A stretch of 64,000 nt of DNA. Source: an uncultured Hyphomicrobiales bacterium. Lineage in GTDB: Bacteria; Pseudomonadota; Alphaproteobacteria; Rhizobiales; Beijerinckiaceae. The notes under the pieces are model-generated. The model saw only the letters and a program-made list of their open reading frames with translations. It did no database searches and had not been told where the DNA came from. The DNA lies in the NCBI GenBank assembly GCA_903851305.1, contig CAINNX010000171.1, positions 17,176 through 81,175 on the forward strand. Reading direction: 5' to 3'. Below are positions 1 through 9,665 of this stretch, one piece after another (the first letter of the stretch is position 1; each line of letters begins with the position of its first letter). A program made the position numbers and the translations under genes.

Positions 1-800
1 GTGTCGATCTGGAAGACAAGGGCATTGAAATCGCCAATGCACGCGTCTCCCATCGCAACAATGCCTATGCGCAATTCCTCTATGAGCGCCTGCAGCGCAA
101 AGGCTATTTGTTGCGCGATTGCGCACGCCTGATTAATCAGGACCGCAATCATTTCGCCGCCGCCATGGTGGCGCTGGGCGATGCAGACGCCATGGTGACA
201 GGTGTCACCCGCAACTTCTCCATCGCGCTCGAAGAAGTGCGCCGCGTGATTGATCCCAAGCCCGGCCATCGCGTCATGGGCCTATCGATGATCCTCTCGC
301 GTGGTCGCCCGGTGCTGGTTGCGGATACGGCGATCACAGAAATGCCGACGGCGGAAGAACTGGCGCAAATTGCGATTGAAGCCGCAGGTGTGTCGCGCCG
401 CTTGGGCTATGAACCGCGCGTTGCCATGCTGGCTTTCTCGACCTTCGGACATCCCGAAGGTGAGCGCTCAGCGAAAGTCATCGAAGCCGTCAAAATTCTC
501 GATGGCCTGCGCGTTGATTTTGAATATGACGGCGAAATGGCAGCCGATGTCGCGCTCAACAAGGAGCTGATGGGCACTTACCCCTTCTGCCGCCTGACTG
601 ACACGGCCAATGTGTTGATCATGCCGGCCTTCCACTCTGCGTCCATCTCGACAAAGATGCTGCAGGAGCTGGGCGGCGCGACCGTCATCGGGCCAATGAT
701 TGTGGGTCTCAACAAGCCCGTGCAGATCGTGCCGCTCGGCGCCAAGGATTCCGACATCGTCAATATGGCAGCACTCGCCGCCTATAACGTCAGCGGCTGA
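1..800 (+). CDS. maeB: NADP-dependent malic enzyme, C-terminal phosphotransacetylase-like domain (5' truncated by window edge)
   Basis: Frame 3 is open from base 3 (VDLEDKGIEIANARVSHRNNAYAQFLYERLQRKGYLLRDCARLINQDRNHFAAAMVALGDADAMVTG...) to the stop at 800; matches the PTA-like domain of MaeB/TME enzymes. Confidence 0.88.
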   Translation, partial: VDLEDKGIEIANARVSHRNNAYAQFLYERLQRKGYLLRDCARLINQDRNHFAAAMVALGDADAMVTGVTRNFSIALEEVRRVIDPKPGHRVMGLSMILSRGRPVLVADTAITEMPTAEELAQIAIEAAGVSRRLGYEPRVAMLAFSTFGHPEGERSAKVIEAVKILDGLRVDFEYDGEMAADVALNKELMGTYPFCRLTDTANVLIMPAFHSASISTKMLQELGGATVIGPMIVGLNKPVQIVPLGAKDSDIVNMAALAAYNVSG

Positions 801-828
801 TACCAGCTGCACTAGAAGAGGGTTTGCG

Positions 829-2133
829 ATGCGTATCGCCATGATCGGCTCAGGCTATGTGGGCCTGGTTTCCGGTGCCTGCTTGGCCGACTTCGGCCAT
901 AGTGTCATTTGCGTCGACAAGGACGCCAATCGCATTGCCATGCTGGAGCGTGGCGAAATCCCGATCTTCGAGCCCGGGCTGGAAGATCTTGTCGCCACCA
1001 ATGTGAAGCAGAAGCGGCTCTCCTTCACCATGGATCTTGCGCAGGCTGTTGGCGGTGCGGATGCTGTTTTCATTGCAGTAGGCACGCCGTCGCGCCGTGG
1101 CGATGGACATGCAGACCTCTCCTATGTCTATGGCGCGGCCAAAGAGATTGCGGCCGCCATCACCGGCTATTGCGTGGTGGTGACCAAATCGACCGTGCCG
1201 GTCGGCACTGGCGATGAGGTTGAAAAGATCATTCGCGAAGCGCGTCCAGATCTCGAATTCGCAGTGGTCTCCAATCCGGAATTCTTGCGCGAGGGGGCCG
1301 CCATCTCCGATTTCAAACGCCCGGACCGCATTGTGGTGGGCGCAGAGACCGAGCGTGCGCGTGACGTGATGAGCGAAATCTATCGTCCGCTCTATCTCAA
1401 CCAGGCGCCGCTGCTGTTCACCGGTCGGCGCACGTCAGAACTCATCAAATATGCCGCCAATGCGTTTCTGGCGACCAAGATCACCTTCATCAATGAAATG
1501 GCAGATCTGTGCGAAAAAGTCGGTGCAAATGTGCAGGATGTCGCCCGCGGCATCGGCCTTGATAATCGCATTGGCTCGAAATTCCTGCATGCAGGCCCCG
1601 GCTATGGCGGCTCTTGTTTCCCGAAAGATACGCTGGCACTGGTACGCACCGCGCAAGAAGCGGGCGCGCCTGTGCAGATTGTCGAAACGGTCGAACGCGT
1701 TAACAAAGCGCGCAAGAAGGCCATGGCCGAGCGCATCATTGCGGCCTGCGGTGGCAGTGTTAGGGACAAGAAGATCGGCCTGCTTGGCCTCGCCTTCAAA
1801 CCCAACACGGACGACATGCGCGATGCGCCCTCGCTCGATATTGTCGACGCATTGCTCGCTGCTGGCGCGAAGGTTCACGCCTTTGATCCGGAAGCGATGG
1901 GCCAAGCGCGACCCATGATGCCCGGCATTGCGTTTGAAGAAGAGCCCTATGCTTGCGCCGATGGGGCTGATGCTCTGGCCATTGTCACCGAATGGGACGC
2001 GTTTCGCGCGCTTGATCTGAAGCGCGTGAAAGAGAGCATGAAAAGCCCGGTGGTCGTGGATATGCGCAATATTTATCGCCCAAGCGATATGACCAAGCAC
2101 GGCTTTATCTATTCGAGCATCGGGCGGGTTTGA
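829..2133 (+). CDS. ugd: UDP-glucose 6-dehydrogenase
   Basis: MRIAMIGSGYVGLVSGACLADFGHSV... Rossmann start and GPGYGGSCFPKD active-site motif; ATG at 829 is inside the longer ORF. Confidence 0.95.
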   Translation: MRIAMIGSGYVGLVSGACLADFGHSVICVDKDANRIAMLERGEIPIFEPGLEDLVATNVKQKRLSFTMDLAQAVGGADAVFIAVGTPSRRGDGHADLSYVYGAAKEIAAAITGYCVVVTKSTVPVGTGDEVEKIIREARPDLEFAVVSNPEFLREGAAISDFKRPDRIVVGAETERARDVMSEIYRPLYLNQAPLLFTGRRTSELIKYAANAFLATKITFINEMADLCEKVGANVQDVARGIGLDNRIGSKFLHAGPGYGGSCFPKDTLALVRTAQEAGAPVQIVETVERVNKARKKAMAERIIAACGGSVRDKKIGLLGLAFKPNTDDMRDAPSLDIVDALLAAGAKVHAFDPEAMGQARPMMPGIAFEEEPYACADGADALAIVTEWDAFRALDLKRVKESMKSPVVVDMRNIYRPSDMTKHGFIYSSIGRV

Positions 2134-2137
2134 GGCG

Positions 2138-2172
2138 TTAAAAAAAGGCGGGCCAGAGCCCGCCTTTTTTGT
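2138..2172. terminator. Bidirectional intrinsic terminator between convergent ugd and kup
   Basis: aaaaaaaggcgggccagagcccgccttttttg: GC-rich stem flanked by A-run and T-run. Confidence 0.85.
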
Positions 2173-2203
2173 ATGGATTGCTTCGCTCCGCTCGCAATGA
2201 CGG
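2173..2203. repeat. REP-like palindromic repeat, copy a
   Basis: atggattgcttcgctccgctcgcaatgacgg; ends directly at the kup stop codon (complement of cta, 2204-2206). Confidence 0.7.
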
Positions 2204-4199
2204 CTACACCGTGACCTGCGCGCCCAATTCCACGACGCGATCAGAGGGAATCGAGAAGAAGTCCGTTGCATTGGCGGCTTGGCGCGAGAGCATGATGAAA
2301 AGACGATCTTGCCAGACCGGCATGCCGGAATTGGGGCTCTCTTTCAGCGAACGGCGCCCCAAGAAGAACGATGTTGTCATAATGTCGAACTTCAGACCGG
2401 CTTTGCGCATGGTCGCCAAAGCAGCCGGCACACGTGGATTTCCATAAAGCCGAAATGCAGCGTGACCTTGGTGAAATCGTCTGAGAGCTTTTCAATCTCA
2501 TAGCGCTTGTCTGCACTGACACGCGGCGTCTGCTCCGTGTTCACGGATACGATAAAGACGCGCTCATGCAGCACTTTATTGTGCTTGAGATTATGCATCA
2601 GCGCGGAGGGGGCCACTTCCGCGTCCGACGTCAGAAACACCGCCGTGCCAGACACGCGCGTCGGTTTGGATTTGTCCAGCATGCGAATGAGATCGCGCAT
2701 GGGGATGGAATCGCGATGCGTCTTTGAGGTCAGGAAGTATGAGCCGCGCAGCCAGGTCCACATCATCAAGACGACCATGCCGCCAACCAGCACCGGCACA
2801 CAGCCACCTTCAAAGAGTTTCAAAAGATTGGCTGAGAAGAACACGCTTTCAATCACAAAGAAGGTGCCCATCGTCGCAAAGGCACGCCACACTGGCCATT
2901 TCCACAAGCGCCAGAGCACGACGAAGGCGAGCATGGAATCGACCACCATCGAAGCCGTCACCGCAATGCCATAGGCCGAAGCCAGCGCGTTGGAAGATTT
3001 GAACATCGCCACCAGCAGCAGCACGCCGACCAAAAGCGTTCGATTAACGCGCGGAATATAGATCTGGCCTTCCTGCTTGTCGGATGTGTGGTGGATTTCC
3101 AGACGCGGCAACAGGCCCAGCTGAATAGCCTGGCGTGCCAGCGAGAAAGCACCGGTGATCGTCGCTTGGCTGGCAATAATGGTTGCAACCGTTGCCAGGA
3201 TCACCAGCGGCAGCAGCGCCCAATCCGGTGCCATCAGGAAGAAGGGATTGTCCATCGCTTCTGGATTGGCCAGCAGCAACGCGCCTTGCCCCAGATAATT
3301 GATGATCAAAGCGGGGAGCACAAAGAACGACCATGCGAGCTGGATGGGGCGGCGGCCAAAATGGCCCATGTCGGCATAGAGCGCCTCCGCGCCTGTCACA
3401 GCCAGAAACACCGAGCCCATCACCACAAAGCTGAGCAAGCCGTGCGAGAACAGGAAGGTCAGCCCATAGAGCGGATTGAATGCAAAAAGAATGCGTGGCG
3501 CATCACCCAGATGCGAGGCCCCCATCGCCGCCAGCGACAGGAACCACAGCACCATGATCGGGCCAAAGAATTTCGCCACACTGCCCGTGCCATGGCTTTG
3601 CACCATGAACAAAGTGATCAGGATCACGAAGGTGATCGGCAAAATATAATGGTCGAGCGCGGGCGCGACGAGTTTCAGGCCCTCCACCGCAGAGAGCACG
3701 GAGATGGCGGGCGTGATAATGGCATCGCCCGTAAACAGCGATGCGCCCAAAATGCCCAGAAAAAAACGCCAATAGACCTGCGGCCAATGGCCGATTGCGC
3801 CAGCGCCATCAAAGCCAACGTGCCGCCTTCGCCGCGGTTGTCGGCGCGCATGACGAAGATCACATATTTAATGGTGACGATCAGAAACAAAGCCCAGATG
3901 AGCAGCGAGACCACGCCCAGCACATTCTCATCATGCAAGCCCACGCCCGCCGTATGCACCAGAGATTCACGCAAAGCGTAAAGCGGACTGGTGCCGATAT
4001 CACCATAGACCACGCCAATCGAGCCCAGCGTCAGCGAAGCAATGCTGCCATGGCTGTGGCTTTGGCTGTGGCTGTGGCTGTGGCTTTGACCATGGTCATG
4101 CCCGTGATCATGGTGATGATCCTGAGACCCATGCGAGCTGTGTGGAATGGTGCCAGCCTCGATCTTGTGCGAGTTTTGGTCTGACGGGCCATGGGGCAT
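2204..4199 (-). pseudogene. kup: Low-affinity K+ transporter Kup, interrupted by two apparent frameshifts, with a His-rich N-terminal extension
   Basis: Three overlapping minus-strand ORFs in different frames (3675..4199, 2392..3750, 2204..2431) join to a full Kup: [21 protein letters not shown] / [29 protein letters not shown] / [29 protein letters not shown]...[11 protein letters not shown]. Confidence 0.85.
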
Positions 4200-4376
4200 G
4201 GAATCGGTCCTTAGAGGCTATTCCTCTGGCGGCCTGTCGAGCAGGCCCGCGGGCATATACTCCTTTCCGCAGTGCGAGAGAAGGGGCAAGGCCAAAGCCC
4301 ATCAAAGATAGTTGCTAAGGGCCGCCCCGAGCCGGGCTGGCTTTGCTGACTTGCCCGAAGCCTCTGTTTTTGAGAC

Positions 4377-6878
4377 ATGAAGCCCATGGCCCATGCCCCC
4401 GCCGACTTCTCCTTTGCCCTGCCTATCGATGCAGTGCTGGGAGACGTGCGCGAAAGAACAGCCGATGGCACCCGTCTGGTCCTCGTCGCCCCACCTGGTG
4501 CGGGCAAAACCACGCGCGTCCCGCTGGTCCTGAAAGACGAGGTTTTTGCGGCGGGCGGCAAGATCATCCTGCTGGAACCGCGCAGACTGGCCGCACGCGC
4601 GGCGGCCGAGCGCATGGCAGCCACACTTGGGGAGAGTGTCGGCGAGACGGTCGGCCTGCGTGTGCGCCTGCAATCGCGCATCTCGGCCAAGACACGCATC
4701 GAAGTTGTCACCGAAGGCGTCTTCGCGCGGATGATTTTGGATGATCCCGAGCTGAAAGGCGTGGCCGCCGTTGTCTTCGATGAATTCCACGAGCGTTCGC
4801 TGGATGCAGATCTGGGCCTTGCACTCGCACTCGAAGCGCAAGCGGGTTTTCGTGAGGATTTGCGTATTCTGGTTATGTCAGCGACGCTTGACGGCGCGCG
4901 TGTTTCAAAACTGATGAGCGATTGTCCTGTCATTGTCAGCGAAGGCCGCGCGTTTCCGATTGAGACACGACACTTGCCGCGTGACGCGCGCTCACGGCTT
5001 GATGAAGATATGGTGCGCGCCATCCAGACGGCACTGCGCGTAGAAACGGGCTCCATTCTGGCCTTTCTGCCAGGCCAAGGCGAAATCCGGCGCGTCGCGC
5101 AAATGCTCGAGGGCAAACTGCCAGCAAATGCCGAGCTTGCTCCGCTCTATGGCGCGATGGATCGGAGCGCGCAGGATCGCGCGGTGCTGCCCGCCAAAGC
5201 GGGCCTGCGCAAAATTGTGCTCGCAACATCGATTGCCGAAACCTCGCTCACCATTGAATGTGTGCGTGTGGTGATCGACAGCGGGCTCGCGCGTGTGCCG
5301 CGCTTTGAGCCTGATCTTGGACTGACAAGATTGGAAACTGTGCGCGTGTCGCGCGCCGCCGCCGACCAGCGGCGTGGGCGCGCCGGGCGCACGGAACCTG
5401 GCATTTGCTACAGGCTGTGGGAGGAAGCGGGAACCGGCGCATTGGAAGCTTTTTCGCAGCCTGAAATTCTGTCAGCCGATCTGTCCAGCCTGTTGCTTGA
5501 TCTGGCAGCCTGGGGTGTGCGTGATCCCAACCAACTCGCCTGGCTTGACCCACCACCTGCGCCTGCTTTGAAAGAAGCCCGCCAATTGCTGGTTTCTTTG
5601 CAGGCACTCGATGAAACCGGTGCCATCACGCCACAAGGCGAAGCCATTCGTGCACTCGCTCTACCGCCGCGCCTTGCGCGCATGGTGATTGAAGCGGCCC
5701 GCATGGGCGAGGCCACTCTGGCTGCTGATCTGGCAGCTGTCCTGGTTGAGCGTGGCTTGGGGGGTGAGCGCATTGATCTATCAGAGCGCGTTGAAAGTTT
5801 CCGCCGTGATCGTGCGCAGCGCGCGGAAGATGCGCGCCGCTTAGCACGCGGTTTTGCTGATGAGGCGGCGCGCCAAACTGGCCGTAAGGACCAGAATGAT
5901 GGTGATCTTTCGGATTGCGGTCGTCTCATTGCCATTGCCTACCCTGACCGCATCGCCAAAGCGCGCGGACGCGACGGCGAGTTCCTGATGGTCAATGGCC
6001 GCGCAGGCAGCATGGAAGCGCATGAGCGTCTGGCGCGTGCGCCTTTTCTGGCTATTGCTGAAATCTCTGGCCGTGCAGGCGCGGCGCGTATTCTGGCGGG
6101 TGCTGCACTGATTGCCGAAGATATCGAGATGATCGCGGGTGTGCAGATTGTCGAACGCGACGAGGTGACTTTCGACAAGCAAAGTCTGAGCCTGCGCCGC
6201 AGACGTGCGCGCAAGTTTGGTGCGATTGCACTGGCTGAACAGATTTTGCCGCTTGAAGCCAATGCACAAACCGCTGCGGCTCTGGCCAAAGGTGCAGCCT
6301 CCGTCGGCATCGGCAAATTGCCTTGGACGAAAGCACAAAACCAATGGCGCGACCGCGTGATGTTTTTGCGCCGCGCCGAGGGTGACGATTGGCCTGATCT
6401 GTCCGATGAAGCGCTTGCGCAATATCCAGAAGATTGGCTCGCGCCGTTCATCGAAGGACGCACATCGCTCAATTCGATCACACCAACCGACCTTGATGCC
6501 GCACTGTCCGCACTTCTGCCGTGGGAAATGACGCGGCGCCTCGATGCTGAAGCGCCCACGCATTTTGAAGCGCCCACCGGCTCGCGCGTCGCCGTGGATT
6601 ATGACGCGGAAGGTGGGCCAGTGCTGGCCATCCGCGTGCAGGAATTATTCGGCCTTTCGACCCATCCAGCCCTTGCGGGTGGACGTGTGCCGCTGACCCT
6701 GCATTTGCTCTCGCCTGCGCACCGACCGATCCAGATCACCAAAGACCTCCCCGGTTTCTGGAAAGGCTCATGGGCGGCTGTCAAATCCGACATGAAAGGC
6801 CGCTATCCGCGCCACCCCTGGCCTGACGACCCCGCCGCGGCAGCGCCCACCACACGGGCGAAGCCTAGGGGGACGTAG
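4377..6878 (+). CDS. hrpB: ATP-dependent helicase HrpB
   Basis: APPGAGKTTRVPLVL (Walker A), DEFHERSLDADLGLAL, RRGRAGRTEPGICYRLW; length and C-terminal region fit HrpB. Confidence 0.93.
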   Translation: MKPMAHAPADFSFALPIDAVLGDVRERTADGTRLVLVAPPGAGKTTRVPLVLKDEVFAAGGKIILLEPRRLAARAAAERMAATLGESVGETVGLRVRLQSRISAKTRIEVVTEGVFARMILDDPELKGVAAVVFDEFHERSLDADLGLALALEAQAGFREDLRILVMSATLDGARVSKLMSDCPVIVSEGRAFPIETRHLPRDARSRLDEDMVRAIQTALRVETGSILAFLPGQGEIRRVAQMLEGKLPANAELAPLYGAMDRSAQDRAVLPAKAGLRKIVLATSIAETSLTIECVRVVIDSGLARVPRFEPDLGLTRLETVRVSRAAADQRRGRAGRTEPGICYRLWEEAGTGALEAFSQPEILSADLSSLLLDLAAWGVRDPNQLAWLDPPPAPALKEARQLLVSLQALDETGAITPQGEAIRALALPPRLARMVIEAARMGEATLAADLAAVLVERGLGGERIDLSERVESFRRDRAQRAEDARRLARGFADEAARQTGRKDQNDGDLSDCGRLIAIAYPDRIAKARGRDGEFLMVNGRAGSMEAHERLARAPFLAIAEISGRAGAARILAGAALIAEDIEMIAGVQIVERDEVTFDKQSLSLRRRRARKFGAIALAEQILPLEANAQTAAALAKGAASVGIGKLPWTKAQNQWRDRVMFLRRAEGDDWPDLSDEALAQYPEDWLAPFIEGRTSLNSITPTDLDAALSALLPWEMTRRLDAEAPTHFEAPTGSRVAVDYDAEGGPVLAIRVQELFGLSTHPALAGGRVPLTLHLLSPAHRPIQITKDLPGFWKGSWAAVKSDMKGRYPRHPWPDDPAAAAPTTRAKPRGT

Positions 6879-7009
6879 AGACGACGCCCCTCCCTCCCCT
6901 CAAGGGGAAGGAGATAGGTTCAGCTCATTTCTGTTCATGAAATGTTCTTGACGTTCTTTGAAACATAAGCGAAGCTTCAGCCTGCCCTTGGGGTAAGTGG
7001 AGCGGGATC

Positions 7010-8548
7010 ATGGTGGTCAGGGTTGCAACCGTTGCCTTTGAAGGGATAGAGGCCCGCCCGGTGGACGTGCAGGTGCAGATTGCCAATGGCAATGTCGCCT
7101 TTTCGGTCGTGGGGCTGGGTGACAAAGCGGTGGGAGAATCGCGCGAGCGCGTGCGCGGTGCACTGATGGCCTCGGGTCTGGCCATGCCGGCACGCCGCGT
7201 CATCGTCAATCTGGCACCTGCCGACATGCCCAAGGAAGGCAGCCATTATGATCTGCCCATTGCGCTCGCCATTATGGCCGCCATGGGGGCCATACCATCG
7301 GACGCGCTGGCCGGTTTCACCATTCTGGGTGAATTGGCGCTGGATGGCTCTATCACGCCGGTCGCAGGATGTCTGCCTGCGGCGGTTGCTGCCAATATGC
7401 GCGGCCATGGCCTCATTTGTCCGGCGGCCTGTGGTGCAGAAGCCGCCTGGGCTTCGGCCGAGATCGATATTCTCGCCCCCCGCTCACTGATCCAGCTCGC
7501 CAATCATTTCAAAGGCACGCAAGTGCTGTCCCGCCCCCTGCCCGCCATTCGCACAAGCGGCGCGCCGCAACCTGATCTTGCCGACATCAAAGGACAGGAA
7601 GGCGCCAAACGCGCGCTCGAGATTGCCGCGGCTGGCGGCCACCACCTGCTGATGAATGGCCCGCCGGGCGCTGGCAAAAGCATGCTGGCCGCGCGTCTGC
7701 CTTCTATTCTGCCGCCGCTGTCGCCACGCGAATTGCTCGAAGTATCGATGGTACATTCGGTCGCCGGCTTGCTGGCAGGTGGCGAATTGACAGATCGCCG
7801 ACCGTTTCGCGCGCCCCACCATTCGGCCTCGATGGCTGCACTTACTGGAGGCGGCTTGCATGCGCGACCGGGCGAAGTGTCGCTCGCCCATCATGGCGTG
7901 CTGTTTCTCGATGAGTTGCCGGAATTTTCCATGCAGGCGCTCGACTCGCTACGCCAGCCAATTGAAACAGGAGAAGTCAGCGTCTCACGCGCCAATCATC
8001 GCGTGACCTATCCGGCGCGTTTCCAACTCGTGGCCGCCATGAATCCCTGCCGCTGCGGCCACGCGATCGATCCCGGCTATGCCTGTTCGCGCCAGCCCAA
8101 TACGCGCTGCATGGCGCAATATCAGGCGCGACGCTCGGGCCCCCTGCTAGATCGTTTCGACATGACGATTGAAGTGCCAGCCGTATCCGCGAGCGACCTG
8201 TTATTGCCGCCCTCAGCTGAGGGCTCGCGTGATGTGGCCCTGCGGGTGGGCCATGCGCGCGCACGCCAACGCCAACGCTTTCTCGACATGGGCCTGCCCC
8301 AGTTCGACACCAATGCAGCTGCGCCCGCCCAAGTCGTCGAACGCATGGCGCAGCCGGATGCGGCGGGCGCGACACTCATCCGCGAGGCGGCAGATCGCCT
8401 GCGGCTGACCGCGCGCGGTTTCCACCGGGTTTTGAAACTCGCCCGCACGCTCGCCGATCTCGACGAATCGGACGCTGTGCGCCGCATTCATGTGGCCGAG
8501 GCCCTATCGTGGCGTGGGCGGCCCGCGCCTGCAGCTGAGGCGGCCTGA
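7010..8548 (+). CDS. YifB/ComM-family Mg chelatase-like AAA+ ATPase
   Basis: GLGDKAVGESRERVRGAL, GPPGAGKSMLAARLPSILPPL, VLFLDELPEF, AAMNPCRCG. Confidence 0.94.
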   Translation: MVVRVATVAFEGIEARPVDVQVQIANGNVAFSVVGLGDKAVGESRERVRGALMASGLAMPARRVIVNLAPADMPKEGSHYDLPIALAIMAAMGAIPSDALAGFTILGELALDGSITPVAGCLPAAVAANMRGHGLICPAACGAEAAWASAEIDILAPRSLIQLANHFKGTQVLSRPLPAIRTSGAPQPDLADIKGQEGAKRALEIAAAGGHHLLMNGPPGAGKSMLAARLPSILPPLSPRELLEVSMVHSVAGLLAGGELTDRRPFRAPHHSASMAALTGGGLHARPGEVSLAHHGVLFLDELPEFSMQALDSLRQPIETGEVSVSRANHRVTYPARFQLVAAMNPCRCGHAIDPGYACSRQPNTRCMAQYQARRSGPLLDRFDMTIEVPAVSASDLLLPPSAEGSRDVALRVGHARARQRQRFLDMGLPQFDTNAAAPAQVVERMAQPDAAGATLIREAADRLRLTARGFHRVLKLARTLADLDESDAVRRIHVAEALSWRGRPAPAAEAA

Positions 8549-8647
8549 TAGTAAAGACTTTTATGTACATACTGGCACTTGGAATAAAATGTCATAAAAG
8601 CTTCTGACAATTGTGATGTCTGATGTTTCATCAGGGGGTGAAGACGC

Positions 8648-9559
8648 ATGGCATTGATGAGCGCATCGACCGACATGATCCGGACGGCATTTCAAGCGGG
8701 GTTAAACGTGTTTCCCAAAGCACTGCCGCGTGCTGTGCGCCATCATGGCTCGCTTGATCCCAGCCTTGGCCGCATGGGTTCACTCGAAGTGCGTCTTGCC
8801 GTCACCAAAAAAGACATACGCCGCGCACAGAAATTGCGCTACCGCGTGTTCTTTGAAGAGGGCGGCGCCATTGCAGATGCACGCTCAAGCCTATCACGCC
8901 GCGACATTTGCCCGTTTGATCGCATCTGCGATCACATGCTTGTCATCGATCATGAAGCGCGCAGCAAATTCGGGCGCAAAAAGCCGAAAGTGGTCGGCAC
9001 CTATCGACTGCTGCGCCAAGACGTCGCCGACAAGAATGGTGGCTTCTATAGTGCGCAGGAATTTGATCTGGCACCCCTGCTCGCGCGCCACACAGATACG
9101 CGCTTTCTTGAACTTGGCCGCTCTTGCGTGCTTCCCGAATATCGCTCGAAGCGCACCATTGAGCTGCTATGGCGCGGCATTGCCAGCTATATGCAGCATT
9201 ACCGCATTGGTGCGATGATTGGCTGCGCGTCCTTTGAGGGCACCAATCCGCTGGCGCTGGCACTGCCTCTGTCTTTCTTGCATCACCATGCGATGGGCGA
9301 AGGTGACTGGTCAGCCAGCGCTCTTCCGGAACGCTTTGTGTCGATGGACATGATCTCGAAAGAGGCCATTGACCTGCGCCGCGCGCTCGACGCTTTGCCG
9401 ACCCTCATCCGCGGCTATTTGCGTGTGGGTGCGAAATTTGGCGCAGGCGCTGTCGTTGACCGCCAATTTGGCACAACAGATGTGCTGGTAATTTTGCCCG
9501 TGGCAGCGATTGAAGCGAAATATCTGGACCATTTTTCGCCGACCCAACGCGCGGCATAA
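8648..9559 (+). CDS. olsB: GNAT-family N-acyltransferase, OlsB-like (ornithine lipid synthesis)
   Basis: LEVRLAVTKKDIRRAQKLRYRVFFEEGGA...FDRICDHMLVIDHE...VVGTYRLLRQ...LELGRSCVLPEYR resembles OlsB/Acetyltransf_5 proteins. Confidence 0.65.
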   Translation: MALMSASTDMIRTAFQAGLNVFPKALPRAVRHHGSLDPSLGRMGSLEVRLAVTKKDIRRAQKLRYRVFFEEGGAIADARSSLSRRDICPFDRICDHMLVIDHEARSKFGRKKPKVVGTYRLLRQDVADKNGGFYSAQEFDLAPLLARHTDTRFLELGRSCVLPEYRSKRTIELLWRGIASYMQHYRIGAMIGCASFEGTNPLALALPLSFLHHHAMGEGDWSASALPERFVSMDMISKEAIDLRRALDALPTLIRGYLRVGAKFGAGAVVDRQFGTTDVLVILPVAAIEAKYLDHFSPTQRAA

Positions 9560-9569
9560 CGCAGCCTCA

Positions 9570-9665
9570 TCATTGCGAGGAGCGATAGCGACGAAACAAT
9601 CCATGGCGCAACACTCATTGCCACAAGCCCGGCCATGGATTGCTTCGCTACGCTTTCAATGACGG
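9570..9665. repeat. REP-like repeat, copy b: two inverted units
   Basis: cattgcgaggagcgatagcgacgaaacaatccatgg ... ccatggattgcttcgctacgctttcaatgacgg; the second unit contains the 3' end and stop of the SDR gene. Confidence 0.7.

Noticed and set aside
3088-3981. 297-aa plus-strand ORF antisense to kup
   Set aside because: Low-complexity, Arg/Gln/His-rich translation typical of the complement of a coding frame; the Kup reading is strongly supported.
4211-5116. 301-aa minus-strand ORF antisense to hrpB
   Set aside because: Ser/Arg-rich shadow ORF; hrpB has clear helicase motifs in this interval.
8572-8590. Possible sigma-54 promoter (tggcacttggaa) upstream of the olsB-like gene
   Set aside because: The -24 half matches but no TGC element occurs at the correct spacing.
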